Shown here one piece after another: positions 8,138 through 15,061 of a stretch of 64,000 bases of DNA. Under the pieces are notes generated by a model. That model was not told where the DNA came from, ran no database searches, and worked only from the letters and a program-made list of their open reading frames with translations. The position numbers and the translations under genes are program-made. This DNA comes from Ignavibacteriota bacterium (lineage in GTDB: Bacteria > Bacteroidota > Ignavibacteria > Tepidaquicellales > Tepidaquicellaceae). The stretch lies in assembly GCA_026390735.1 (NCBI GenBank), contig JAPLFJ010000052.1:1-64000 (forward strand), given 5' to 3'. Numbering within the stretch: position 1 is the first letter of the stretch; each line of letters starts with the position of its first letter.

Positions 8138-9181
8138 ATGGAGATTTGTAAAAAAGAGGTTGAAGAGAAAAACAATTTAGCAAGGATTATAGAATTATGC
8201 AAGAACTATCCATCGTTCAAACTAGCATTAAATGTTGCTCGTATCGATAAGCTATCAGTTCTTCTAACCGGTGAGTCTGGAACAGGGAAAGAGATCCATG
8301 CTTATTATATCCACCAGAATTCTCCGAGAGCAAACAAACCGTTCAAGACAATAAATGCGTCTGCATTTCCAGAGAACTTACTTGAATCAGAATTATTCGG
8401 ACATGTAAAAGGTGCTTATACTGGCGCACATAACAAACGTGACGGTTTATTTAAAGAAGCCGATGGGGGCACAATATTTCTCGATGAAATAGGAGATATC
8501 TCCTTAACCACTCAAATCAAATTATTAAGAACTTTACAAAGTGGGGAAATAAAAGCAGTTGGAAGTGATAAAGTAGAATACGTTGATGTCAGGATTATTA
8601 CTGCAACAAATGTAAACTTATTCGAAAAAATATCCAGCGGAAAATTCAGAGAAGACTTCTATCATAGACTTCGTCAAACTGCAATAAATATTCCCCCATT
8701 TAGAGAGAAGTCAGAGGAAGAAAAAAGGAAATCGATTAATTTCATTTTACACAGTAAAGCAGAAGAGTTAAAATTAAATGAGATAAAACTTTCTGAACAT
8801 GTTTTGCAGGTAATTTTAAAACATAAATTTGAAGGGAACTACAGAGAGTTAGAAAATATAATTAATGAATTATACGTAAAAGTAGTAAATAATATTGAGA
8901 TTGATGATGTACTGGAAATAACTAACAATTACTATTCTCCATCGGGCACAGTAAGTAATTCACTTAAAAATTCAGACAAGACACATGACTACTTTATCCC
9001 TATGACATTAGACGAACATATAATGGCAGCTGTACATAATACTATTATTGAATGTGAAGGGAACAAGAATGCAGCTGCAAGAAAATTAATAATGGACATT
9101 AAGACGCTAAACAGATGGAATAAAAAATACATGAACAGGGTAAGCCTTATTAACACTATAGGAAAAAATACTATTGGATAG
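8138..9181 (+). CDS. Stand-alone sigma-54 activator (AAA+ ATPase with C-terminal HTH)
   Basis: The 347-residue protein is a bacterial enhancer-binding protein without a receiver or sensor domain, like PspF. Walker A is GESGTGKE (45-52). The sigma-54 contact loop is GAYTGA (92-97), a Tyr variant of GAFTGA. Walker B is GGTIFLDE (110-117), sensor I is ATN (156-158), arginine-finger residues lie in FREDFYHRL (170-178), and sensor II is GNYRELEN (233-240). A Fis-like helix-turn-helix lies at about 294-331. Such proteins hydrolyse ATP to remodel the sigma-54 holoenzyme at -24/-12 promoters. A -24/-12-like element sits just downstream, before the next gene. No regulatory input domain is present, so control may come from a partner protein or from expression level. 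Confidence 0.88.
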   Translation: MEICKKEVEEKNNLARIIELCKNYPSFKLALNVARIDKLSVLLTGESGTGKEIHAYYIHQNSPRANKPFKTINASAFPENLLESELFGHVKGAYTGAHNKRDGLFKEADGGTIFLDEIGDISLTTQIKLLRTLQSGEIKAVGSDKVEYVDVRIITATNVNLFEKISSGKFREDFYHRLRQTAINIPPFREKSEEEKRKSINFILHSKAEELKLNEIKLSEHVLQVILKHKFEGNYRELENIINELYVKVVNNIEIDDVLEITNNYYSPSGTVSNSLKNSDKTHDYFIPMTLDEHIMAAVHNTIIECEGNKNAAARKLIMDIKTLNRWNKKYMNRVSLINTIGKNTIG

Positions 9182-9203
9182 GAAAAAAGGGAGTAGGGGA
9201 AAA

Positions 9204-9359
9204 ATGAAAATGCATAAATTGATTTACAATTACAGATTTATTGTGGCACAAGAATTGACTGTATTAATAACAAAAATAGAAAAGGTAGATAACATATCTA
9301 CCAACTTTATTTATAAACTATCCTGGGCAGCCCCCAGGGGAAAGGAGTCAATAAAATGA
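9204..9359 (+). CDS. Possible 51-aa leader ORF, stop overlapping next start
   Basis: An ATG at 9204 preceded by GGGAG/GGGG opens a 51-residue frame beginning MKMHKLIYNYRF. It ends at a TGA that overlaps the next gene's start (ATGA), a classic translational-coupling arrangement. It covers the same DNA as the sigma-54-like element and two hairpins, so either the ORF or those regulatory elements may be chance. The peptide shows no motif. Confidence 0.25.
   Translation: MKMHKLIYNYRFIVAQELTVLITKIEKVDNISTNFIYKLSWAAPRGKESIK
9244..9258 (+). promoter_or_regulatory. Sigma-54-type -24/-12 promoter candidate
   Basis: TGGCAC at 9244-9249 and TTGA at 9255-9258 are separated by 5 bp. The GG and GA dinucleotides are 10 bp apart, the required -24/-12 geometry. 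The only departure from the consensus is GA in place of GC at -12. It lies 63 bp after the stop of a sigma-54 activator and about 100 bp before the ClpP-like gene. Transcription would start near 9270. Confidence 0.5.
9284..9338 (+). promoter_or_regulatory. Two leader hairpins before the ClpP-like gene
   Basis: GGTAGAT-AACAT-ATCTACC (9284-9302) is a perfect 7-bp stem. CCTGGG-CAGCC-CCCAGG (9322-9338) is a perfect 6-bp stem. The second ends 2 bp before the Shine-Dalgarno AAAGGAG (9341-9347) and could mask it or protect the 5' end of the mRNA. Confidence 0.5.
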
Positions 9360-9886
9360 CACCAACAAAAAATATTGATGTGAAAGACATCAACGCAGAT
9401 TCGGTATCTGAGATAAAAAAAGCCGAAGGGGAAGCTATAGCAAACGGTAGTAATACCGTTAGGTTGAACTTCCAAGCAGCGAAAGGAGAAATCCCGGTGG
9501 GGATATTCTTGTTGGATGATATGCATAAATCTCCGGTTGATTTCACCACACATGCAAGTGGTGAGCTAACTCTCGCATCAATACTTCTGTTAGCGGGCGG
9601 GAAATTTGGCGAAAGAAGCGCTGATGCATCAGCAACCTTCAATTTATTTGAAGACAGTAAAAAAGCTGAGAAAAAAAGAAAAACGTTAACAGCCAGCGAG
9701 AAGAATTCACTGGAAATTTTAGACAAACTTTCCTGCGGACGCAAGGCCAGAATTAAAGCTTTCATGCTTTCTGGTTCAAAAGCAACGGCCGCTGAAATGG
9801 TTTCTTTAGGACTGATCGATAAAACCGAAGGCGGATTTGTCGATAAATTTGCGCAGGCAAGAATTGATGCCAAAAAGAAAAAATAA
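9356..9886 (+). CDS. Degenerate ClpP/crotonase-like protein
   Basis: This is a 176-residue cytoplasmic protein. Residues 34-58 read like the first beta-alpha units of ClpP, ending FLLDDM. Residues 62-81 (VDFTTHASGELTLASILLLAG) align by eye with the ClpP segment around the catalytic Ser, but Thr72 or a neighbour replaces the Ser. The His of the usual MIHQ segment is absent (ATFNLFE, 93-99). The tail ATAAEMVSLGLIDK (143-156) matches the SAEEAxxxGLID signature of ClpP and crotonases. The likely reading is a non-proteolytic member of the fold that binds rather than cuts. The start is fixed by AAAGGAG 9 bp upstream. The fold call is mine and unverified. Confidence 0.45.
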   Translation: MTPTKNIDVKDINADSVSEIKKAEGEAIANGSNTVRLNFQAAKGEIPVGIFLLDDMHKSPVDFTTHASGELTLASILLLAGGKFGERSADASATFNLFEDSKKAEKKRKTLTASEKNSLEILDKLSCGRKARIKAFMLSGSKATAAEMVSLGLIDKTEGGFVDKFAQARIDAKKKK

Positions 9887-9899
9887 GAGGAGATGGATT

Positions 9900-9997
9900 G
9901 CAGAGCAGGTTTTTTACTGCTCTGCTTTCTTATTAATTATGAACAATCACAATCACATATTGACGAAGATTACAGAGTGGGTTAAACCCTGCTCTGT
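9900..9997 (+). terminator. Tandem hairpins between ClpP-like and Hsp90-like genes
   Basis: GCAGAGCAG-8 nt-CTGCTCTGC (9900-9925) is a perfect 9-bp stem followed by TTTCTT, a good intrinsic terminator. A related hairpin, ACAGAG..CTCTGT with an inner GGG/CCC, follows at 9972-9997 and is trailed by ATTCTT. The two copies look like a duplication. They may attenuate read-through and set the ratio of the two proteins. A 30-codon frame from ATG 9893 spans them, but its Shine-Dalgarno is too close. Confidence 0.55.
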
Positions 9998-10016
9998 ATT
10001 CTTAATAATAATACTT

Positions 10017-11843
10017 ATGGGAATACAATTTAATGTATCTCCAATGATTCTGAAATCTATTGCATCACTTTACAACACACCACCTAGAGTGATACATGAA
10101 AACGTCTCGAATTCATTCGATGCTGCGGAAATCTTTTTCGATGAAAAAAGCAATGGGTACACAAAGCCGATAGAGATAACGGTAACGATTGATGGTAAAT
10201 CGCATGACTACGCAAGAATTATTATACACGACAATGCAACAGGCATAAGCGACTTATCGCATTTGATTACGAGCATTGGACTCTCATCGAAATTGAATGA
10301 TGATAAATCTTCCGGCAGGTTTGCGGTTGGTATTTATAGCTTCATGGCCATCTGTGACAGACTTATTATTACTACACGTTTAAGTAATTCAAATGAAATA
10401 AAACGTTTAGAATTAAATTCTGACATGTTTGATGCCGGAAGTCCAGGCGTTCTGGAAGAGGTAACGAATATAAGCGGTTATACACTAGCGGAAAAAAGAG
10501 AAGATTGTTGGAGTAGATTTATACTTGATGGTTTTAGTAAGCAGTCATTTAAAGAACTAAATGCTAAAACCTTAAAATACGATATAGAGAAACATTTCGA
10601 ACTTATCTTGAATCGTAAAAACATTACTGTTAAAATAATAGACGATAACAAGAAAGAACACATCTGTAAGGCTTTCAACTACGACAGTATTGAAGGAGGT
10701 GAATTCAAACGTGAACTTACTCAGCTCTCAGTTACAAAGAGCAAGAAGTTCAAATCAAAAGAAATAATTCAAATTCCGAACAAAGTTGTAGTATACTTAA
10801 AAGTATCAAAAGGAAGAGTACTCGACAGAAAACCAGTCTTTATAGAAAAAGGCAGGAGAATTGTCGAGATATCAGATGTAAAAGCATTCAGGACTTATTC
10901 AAAGGGCTCTATATGGTCACATCCTAACGTAACTGGCTTTGTAGATGTTACGGGAGTGTTAGAGCCTAAGATATCACGGGATGACTTCAAACCGAGTGTG
11001 ATGGAGAAGGCTTTATTCCAAGCACTTGTAGAACTCGAACCGGAAATAAAAGAGTTCATAACCAGCCAACTTAGCCTGCCTTCATCAAGTGAATACAGTA
11101 ACCTGGAAAAATACTTAACCAAGACATTAAATAAATTAACTAAAAAAAGGAGGTTTCATGACTTAATTAAATTAGAAGCAGGTACTGATTTATTATCTGA
11201 CGAAAACAACGGTACCAAAGAAAGAAAAGAAGAGTTGACACTAAAGGCACCTAAAAGAGTAAAGAACTTGGATGGTGACACATTAGAAGCTCACCAAGGT
11301 CAACGTGGAGATAACACCGATAATACATCTGAAGAATCAGCGAAAGAAGACAACACATCTAAAACGGACACAAATGTACCACCAAATAACACAAATGTGG
11401 AAATAAAAGATGTAAAAGTTGAAATCATTCATCCGACAAAAGGTGATTCAGATGACACCACAGATAAAAACTCCAGGCAGGTAAAAAACAAGATGGAAGG
11501 TCTAAATATCCTAATCGAGAGCGAGAACGACCCTCCACTTGATAAAAACAACAACCCGCTGCGGTCGAACATGATTAACAGACAAATCATTATTTATAAG
11601 AATCATCCTCTGTTTGTTGAAAGAGTTCGCAGCAACGACCTCGGTGTACAAACAATAAGCAACGAACTGATATTCTACATAGCAATAGAAGTAATGACTC
11701 AAATAAAGACAATGGTCTACAATGAACTAAAAAAAGACTTACCTGACATTGGTTCGTTCTTCAACACCTTCGGAGAGAGCGTATATCTCTTCGCTAAAGA
11801 GCTGTCTGCACTCGAAGGTAAAAACTTAAATGAAATATCTTAA
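10017..11843 (+). CDS. Hsp90-type GHKL ATPase
   Basis: The N-terminal Bergerat fold is clear in this 608-residue protein. The N box is HENVSNSFDAA with E28, N32 and D35 spaced exactly as in Hsp90. The G1 box is HDNATGI (71-77). The G2 box is GRFAVGIYSFMAICD (100-114), close to the Hsp90 GFYS loop. A transducer-like middle domain follows to about 390. A hydrophilic Asp/Thr/Asn-rich linker lies at about 410-490, then a C-terminal helical domain. Hsp90, MutL, MORC and conflict-system ATPases share this core; the domain after it is not one I can name. The frame is open upstream to 9837, but that part crosses two hairpins, so the ATG at 10017 is preferred. ATG 9939 is the alternative. Confidence 0.8.
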   Translation: MGIQFNVSPMILKSIASLYNTPPRVIHENVSNSFDAAEIFFDEKSNGYTKPIEITVTIDGKSHDYARIIIHDNATGISDLSHLITSIGLSSKLNDDKSSGRFAVGIYSFMAICDRLIITTRLSNSNEIKRLELNSDMFDAGSPGVLEEVTNISGYTLAEKREDCWSRFILDGFSKQSFKELNAKTLKYDIEKHFELILNRKNITVKIIDDNKKEHICKAFNYDSIEGGEFKRELTQLSVTKSKKFKSKEIIQIPNKVVVYLKVSKGRVLDRKPVFIEKGRRIVEISDVKAFRTYSKGSIWSHPNVTGFVDVTGVLEPKISRDDFKPSVMEKALFQALVELEPEIKEFITSQLSLPSSSEYSNLEKYLTKTLNKLTKKRRFHDLIKLEAGTDLLSDENNGTKERKEELTLKAPKRVKNLDGDTLEAHQGQRGDNTDNTSEESAKEDNTSKTDTNVPPNNTNVEIKDVKVEIIHPTKGDSDDTTDKNSRQVKNKMEGLNILIESENDPPLDKNNNPLRSNMINRQIIIYKNHPLFVERVRSNDLGVQTISNELIFYIAIEVMTQIKTMVYNELKKDLPDIGSFFNTFGESVYLFAKELSALEGKNLNEIS

Positions 11844-11845
11844 AA

Positions 11846-11935
11846 ATGAAAAAAGCTACAATTGAAATAAGAAATAAAGATGTAACCAGCGAAGCGTTGG
11901 AAGTAGAATTTAAAAAATTAGATGAAAGGATATAA
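11846..11935 (+). CDS. Possible 29-aa micro-ORF
   Basis: ATG at 11846, 2 bp after the previous stop, opens a 29-codon frame (begins MKKATIEIRNKDVTSEALEV) with a regular amphipathic pattern and a stop at 11933-11935. Its position, packed between the ATPase and the methyltransferase, argues for translation. The length is too short for a family call. Confidence 0.35.
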   Translation: MKKATIEIRNKDVTSEALEVEFKKLDERI

Positions 11936-11953
11936 AATTATGAGGTTAAACAA

Positions 11954-12427
11954 GTGGGAAAAGCAATAGTAAAAAATAACGGTAACGATAAAATAATGAC
12001 TCCTCCGTATTTAGCGGAGAAGATTGTTAATCATTTCCGTCCAAATGGAAAAATTTTAGAGCCTTGTTGTGGAACAGGAGCATTTTTAAAGTACTTACCA
12101 AATGCTGATTACTGTGAAATAGACAAGGGTCTAGATTTTTTAAAGGTAACGGGTAAATGGGATTGGATAATAACAAACCCACCATATTCAAAGTATAGGG
12201 ACTTCTTAATAAAATCCCTGGAAGTAGCAGACAATGTTGTATTCTTACAGTTAATAAATGCAACATTCTATAAAGCACGTTTGCGTGATATTTCCACAAA
12301 CAATTTCGGCATTAAAGAAATGTACTTTATAGATACTCCTAAAGAATTTCCACAATTCGGTTTTCAACTGGGGTGTGTTTATTATAAAAGAGATTATAAA
12401 GGTAATATTAATCTTGCCTCAAGTTAA
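11954..12427 (+). CDS. DNA adenine methyltransferase (NPPY), solitary
   Basis: The 157-residue protein has SAM-binding motif I as EPCCGTGAF (36-44) and catalytic motif IV as NPPY (75-78), preceded by WDWIIT. It resembles phage-type N6-adenine methyltransferases with very little target-recognition sequence. No endonuclease gene is adjacent, so it is an orphan. It may protect the element or mark its origin. The GTG start is supported by GAGGT 6 bp upstream; the in-phase ATG at 11940 is in another frame and stops quickly. Confidence 0.8.
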   Translation: MGKAIVKNNGNDKIMTPPYLAEKIVNHFRPNGKILEPCCGTGAFLKYLPNADYCEIDKGLDFLKVTGKWDWIITNPPYSKYRDFLIKSLEVADNVVFLQLINATFYKARLRDISTNNFGIKEMYFIDTPKEFPQFGFQLGCVYYKRDYKGNINLASS

Positions 12428-12431
12428 AACT

Positions 12432-12507
12432 TTGACAGACGCAATCAGAAAATATAATCTCGTATCACTCCCCCAAAGCGAGGAGGTCTTAGTACCTCCT
12501 TACTTTG
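12432..12507 (+). promoter_or_regulatory. Promoter-like motif plus hairpin, copy 1
   Basis: TTGACA (12432) and TATAAT (12453) are separated by 15 bp, somewhat short for sigma-70. A strong hairpin follows: AGGAGGT-CTTAGT-ACCTCCT (12481-12500), extended by CAAAG/CTTTG. The same TTGACAGAC..AAAATATAA block followed by a GGAGG/CCTCC hairpin recurs at 13301. The hairpin contains an anti-Shine-Dalgarno-like arm. Confidence 0.45.
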
Positions 12508-12576
12508 AGGATATTGTACAAATGAATTTAATAAGAAAACATTAAACAACGTATTTAAAAAACTAAACGTAAAACA

Positions 12577-13287
12577 ATGAAAGAAGAAGAAAGAGAAGAG
12601 CTAAAAGACTGGCTAGACAAAATTGAAATGCCAGAAGAGTTACGGACGCTCTACATAAAGGATGTTACATTTAGAAAGTTATCCCACAGTGGGAATAAGA
12701 CAGTACATTTATTCGATAAGGTTAATGAAGTTATTCCTCATTTTTATATGAAATCAGGTGAATTAGCTTTTACTACCATAGGCTCTATAGAGCATTGCTA
12801 CAAATTAATGTGGGAATTTCCGAAAGGAAGTTTCAAGCTTGAACTCGGAAGGGATAATAAGTACGATGTCGCTGTAATAACATTTAAGCGCGGTTTTAAA
12901 AACTCGATACAACTCCCCATTCTTTTCAATAAGATTCATCCTGAGGATAAAACATCAGAAACATCTTTATTTCCAATTATACAAGGAAAAGGTTCTCAGT
13001 TACGCCTTATTGATAATGAAATCTGGGACCAAGAGAAAACATCAATTTATAGTGATGATTATAACACTGTTGACACATTCTTAACAAAATATGAGCAGAT
13101 GTATCCAGGACAATTAATAACATTTGGTATAAAGGATGAAGAGGCTGATAATTTGGTGTCATATGATAAAACAACCCATGAATATGAAGCTTTTGCAGGA
13201 TTCGATAAAGACGGAAGAATAGTATATCTGTTGATAAAAAGTTACAGTGAGAATTACAGACGTGAGAGAACAATTAACTTGAAATAG
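12577..13287 (+). CDS. Hypothetical protein in mobile element
   Basis: The protein has 236 residues, with an acidic N-terminus (MKEEEREELKDWLDKIEMPE), and is otherwise a mixed alpha/beta sequence with many aromatic residues. It has no signal, membrane segment or catalytic motif that I recognise. It is flanked on both sides by matching promoter-plus-hairpin blocks, so it may be an independently expressed cassette gene. Function unknown. Confidence 0.5.
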   Translation: MKEEEREELKDWLDKIEMPEELRTLYIKDVTFRKLSHSGNKTVHLFDKVNEVIPHFYMKSGELAFTTIGSIEHCYKLMWEFPKGSFKLELGRDNKYDVAVITFKRGFKNSIQLPILFNKIHPEDKTSETSLFPIIQGKGSQLRLIDNEIWDQEKTSIYSDDYNTVDTFLTKYEQMYPGQLITFGIKDEEADNLVSYDKTTHEYEAFAGFDKDGRIVYLLIKSYSENYRRERTINLK

Positions 13288-13300
13288 TGGCATAATATCA

Positions 13301-13379
13301 TTGACAGACACAACCTCAAAATATAACACCATTAACACCCAGCCTCCTGCGGAAACACCTTCGCGGGAGGAAGAGTGTT
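13301..13379 (+). promoter_or_regulatory. Promoter-like motif plus hairpin, copy 2
   Basis: TTGACA (13301) and TATAAC (13322), again 15 bp apart, repeat the block at 12432. A hairpin with CCTCC (13343-13347) and GGAGG (13366-13370) arms, flanked by AACAC/GTGTT (13325-13329, 13375-13379), follows. It lies upstream of the excisionase-integrase pair. TGGCATAATAT occurs just before it (13288) and again at 13437. Confidence 0.45.
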
Positions 13380-13473
13380 ATTGTAAATACGAAATCCTCA
13401 CATGTGAACTTGCAGGTAAACATTCAGCTAAAATAATGGCATAATATACTTGAATAAGAAAAAGGAAAATATT

Positions 13474-13830
13474 ATGCAAACTTCAAGCATCTCTGTAGGC
13501 TCTAATAGTTCAGAGGGCATTAGATTATTACAACCACAGAGCTTTCTTCACAGTGAAGGTTACGGTGAATTAGCTTTGCTTTCAAAAAGGAAAGCAAGAA
13601 CCGAACTTAGAATTGGAAATGACAGTTTAAACGAACTCATCAAGAAAGGAGAAATAAAAACCACGCGAATTAACAAGAGAGACAAAATCCCTTATGTAAG
13701 TATTCAGGAATACATTAACAAAGTCAGTTCGGAAAGAGTACCTGAATTTGATAAATATGAAAATGATAACGAAGATGATTCTATTGCTATGGCAAACAAA
13801 ATCATTCAAGATATCTTAAAAGGAGGTTAA
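13474..13830 (+). CDS. Excisionase-like HTH protein
   Basis: The 118-residue protein (from ATG 13474) has a MerR/Xis-type winged helix at about residues 36-85: LLSKRKARTELRIGNDSLNE, then LIKKGEIKTTRI and IPYVSIQEYIN. These are the helix, wing and second helix of the HTH_17 fold. The gene ends 1 bp before the integrase start, and the integrase Shine-Dalgarno lies within its last codons, so the pair is translationally linked. In this position it is probably a recombination directionality factor. A TTG at 13450 could also start it, but AAAGGAAAA sits better for 13474. Confidence 0.7.
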   Translation: MQTSSISVGSNSSEGIRLLQPQSFLHSEGYGELALLSKRKARTELRIGNDSLNELIKKGEIKTTRINKRDKIPYVSIQEYINKVSSERVPEFDKYENDNEDDSIAMANKIIQDILKGG

Positions 13831-13831
13831 A

Positions 13832-14974
13832 TTGCCACCAAATCTTATGAAAGTTAAAGGATGGATATACATCCAATACCGTGATGGACAAGTTAGAAGA
13901 ACAGTAAGCACAAAGCTTCGTGCAACTGAGGAAAACCTCAAAAAAGCAGAGGCTATGAAAAACGAGATTGCTAAAAAAGTTGAGATAAAGAAATCAGATT
14001 TAAAGTACAGAGATTTAATGAAGACAGTTGAGAGTAAAAATAGTATAAAAGATATCACTATCGAAAGGGCGGTTGAAATTTATAAACATAAACTGGCTTT
14101 AACATCTCATAGCTATCGCTACAGATTTGGTGTCGCCATGAATCACTTCTACAAAATTGTACCAGCGAATCAAAAAGTGAGTAAAGTGACATATGAACAT
14201 TCTTTACGTTTCGTTAAGTATTTAATCGATAGAAAATTAAGTAACGCTTCAATAAGAACATACTATGAACATGTAAAAGTGCTGTTCCTGTTTTTAGTAA
14301 AGCATAAACATTTATTAAGTTCGCCGTTGAACACAGAGGTATTGCCTAGAAAGACAAAGAAGACTATTATGCCTTTTGAGAAAAGTATGCGTGATGATAT
14401 TCTAATGGCGGCAAAAGAAGCGGATGTTACGTTTTTTAATATACTTGTGTTACTGCTTCTAACCGGATTAAGACCGATAGATTTACTGAAAATAAAAGTA
14501 AGAGATCTTAATTTTGCTCAGAAAATAATGTTCATTAAAATTTCCAAAACAGGTAAAGAGGCTTACAATCCAATGTCCAATCTTTTAATTAACTTTATGT
14601 CTAAAGAAATGAAATATATCATGGATTTAGATGGTGACCAATTAATATTTGAAGGTTATACAGTTCCAAGATTAGGTAGAAGATTTAGAAGACTTAAAAG
14701 TAGGCTAGGGATTAAAGAAAGATATGTCTGGACCCTGAAAACATTTAGAAAGTCCATCGGAACACATTACGCAGGATTCTTACCCATACAAGATGTTGCA
14801 TTACTTTTGAACCATGACGAAGTTGAGACTACCAGAGCATATTACGCCGCAACGTATATAGATAATGTAAGAAATAAAATGAATGAACTTGATGAGAGAA
14901 GTGATGATCCAAATTCTATCAGCATAACTTTAGCTAAACTCGACAATCTCGGAAACAAAAACCCCAATAAATAG
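13832..14974 (+). CDS. Tyrosine recombinase (integrase)
   Basis: The 380-residue phage-type integrase has an N-terminal arm-binding part (1-60), a SAM-like core-binding domain (about 75-170) and a catalytic domain. Catalytic residues visible are R214 in TGLRPIDLL, K239 or K242, R306, H328 in LLNHDEVETTRAYY, and nucleophile Y337. The usual HxxR motif reads K303-T-F-R306, a change seen in a minority of the family. The start is TTG with AGGAGG 5 bp upstream, an unusually good ribosome site for this region. It ends in a terminator and lies next to a tRNA fragment, as expected at the end of an integrated element. Confidence 0.9.
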   Translation: MPPNLMKVKGWIYIQYRDGQVRRTVSTKLRATEENLKKAEAMKNEIAKKVEIKKSDLKYRDLMKTVESKNSIKDITIERAVEIYKHKLALTSHSYRYRFGVAMNHFYKIVPANQKVSKVTYEHSLRFVKYLIDRKLSNASIRTYYEHVKVLFLFLVKHKHLLSSPLNTEVLPRKTKKTIMPFEKSMRDDILMAAKEADVTFFNILVLLLLTGLRPIDLLKIKVRDLNFAQKIMFIKISKTGKEAYNPMSNLLINFMSKEMKYIMDLDGDQLIFEGYTVPRLGRRFRRLKSRLGIKERYVWTLKTFRKSIGTHYAGFLPIQDVALLLNHDEVETTRAYYAATYIDNVRNKMNELDERSDDPNSISITLAKLDNLGNKNPNK

Positions 14975-14991
14975 CTGTATTTATTGGGGTT
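14960..14991 (+). terminator. Strong terminator overlapping the integrase stop
   Basis: AACCCCAATAAAT-AGCTGT-ATTTATTGGGGTT is a perfect 13-bp stem whose left arm contains the last integrase codons. It is followed by TATTTAATA. It marks the end of the plus-strand element genes. Confidence 0.8.
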
Positions 14992-15019
14992 TATTTAATA
15001 GTAAAAATTCTATGTTTAA

Positions 15020-15061
15020 TCGTCCCGAACGAAGCGCGCTACCGGACTGTGCTACATCCCG
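15020..15061 (-). pseudogene. 5' half of a proline tRNA (likely attachment-site remnant)
   Basis: On the minus strand the 42 nt begin CGGGATGTAGCACAGTCC. They continue with the D-loop GGTAGCGCG, the anticodon stem CTTCG and a loop with a CGG anticodon (tRNA-Pro), then break off after CGA. The T arm and acceptor 3' strand are absent. It sits 46 bp beyond the integrase stop, the classic place for an att site in a tRNA gene. The other half was not found to the left in this window. Confidence 0.55.

Noticed and set aside
9837-10016. N-terminal 60-codon extension of the Hsp90-like ATPase
   Set aside because: It overlaps the upstream gene and runs through two hairpins. The GHKL domain begins naturally at ATG 10017.
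11954-12427. Restriction-modification system
   Set aside because: The methyltransferase has no adjacent endonuclease or specificity gene; neighbours show no nuclease motif.
1-15000. Conjugation genes (relaxase, coupling protein) in the element
   Set aside because: No HUH/MOB relaxase motif or VirD4-like ATPase is seen, so self-transfer cannot be claimed from this window.
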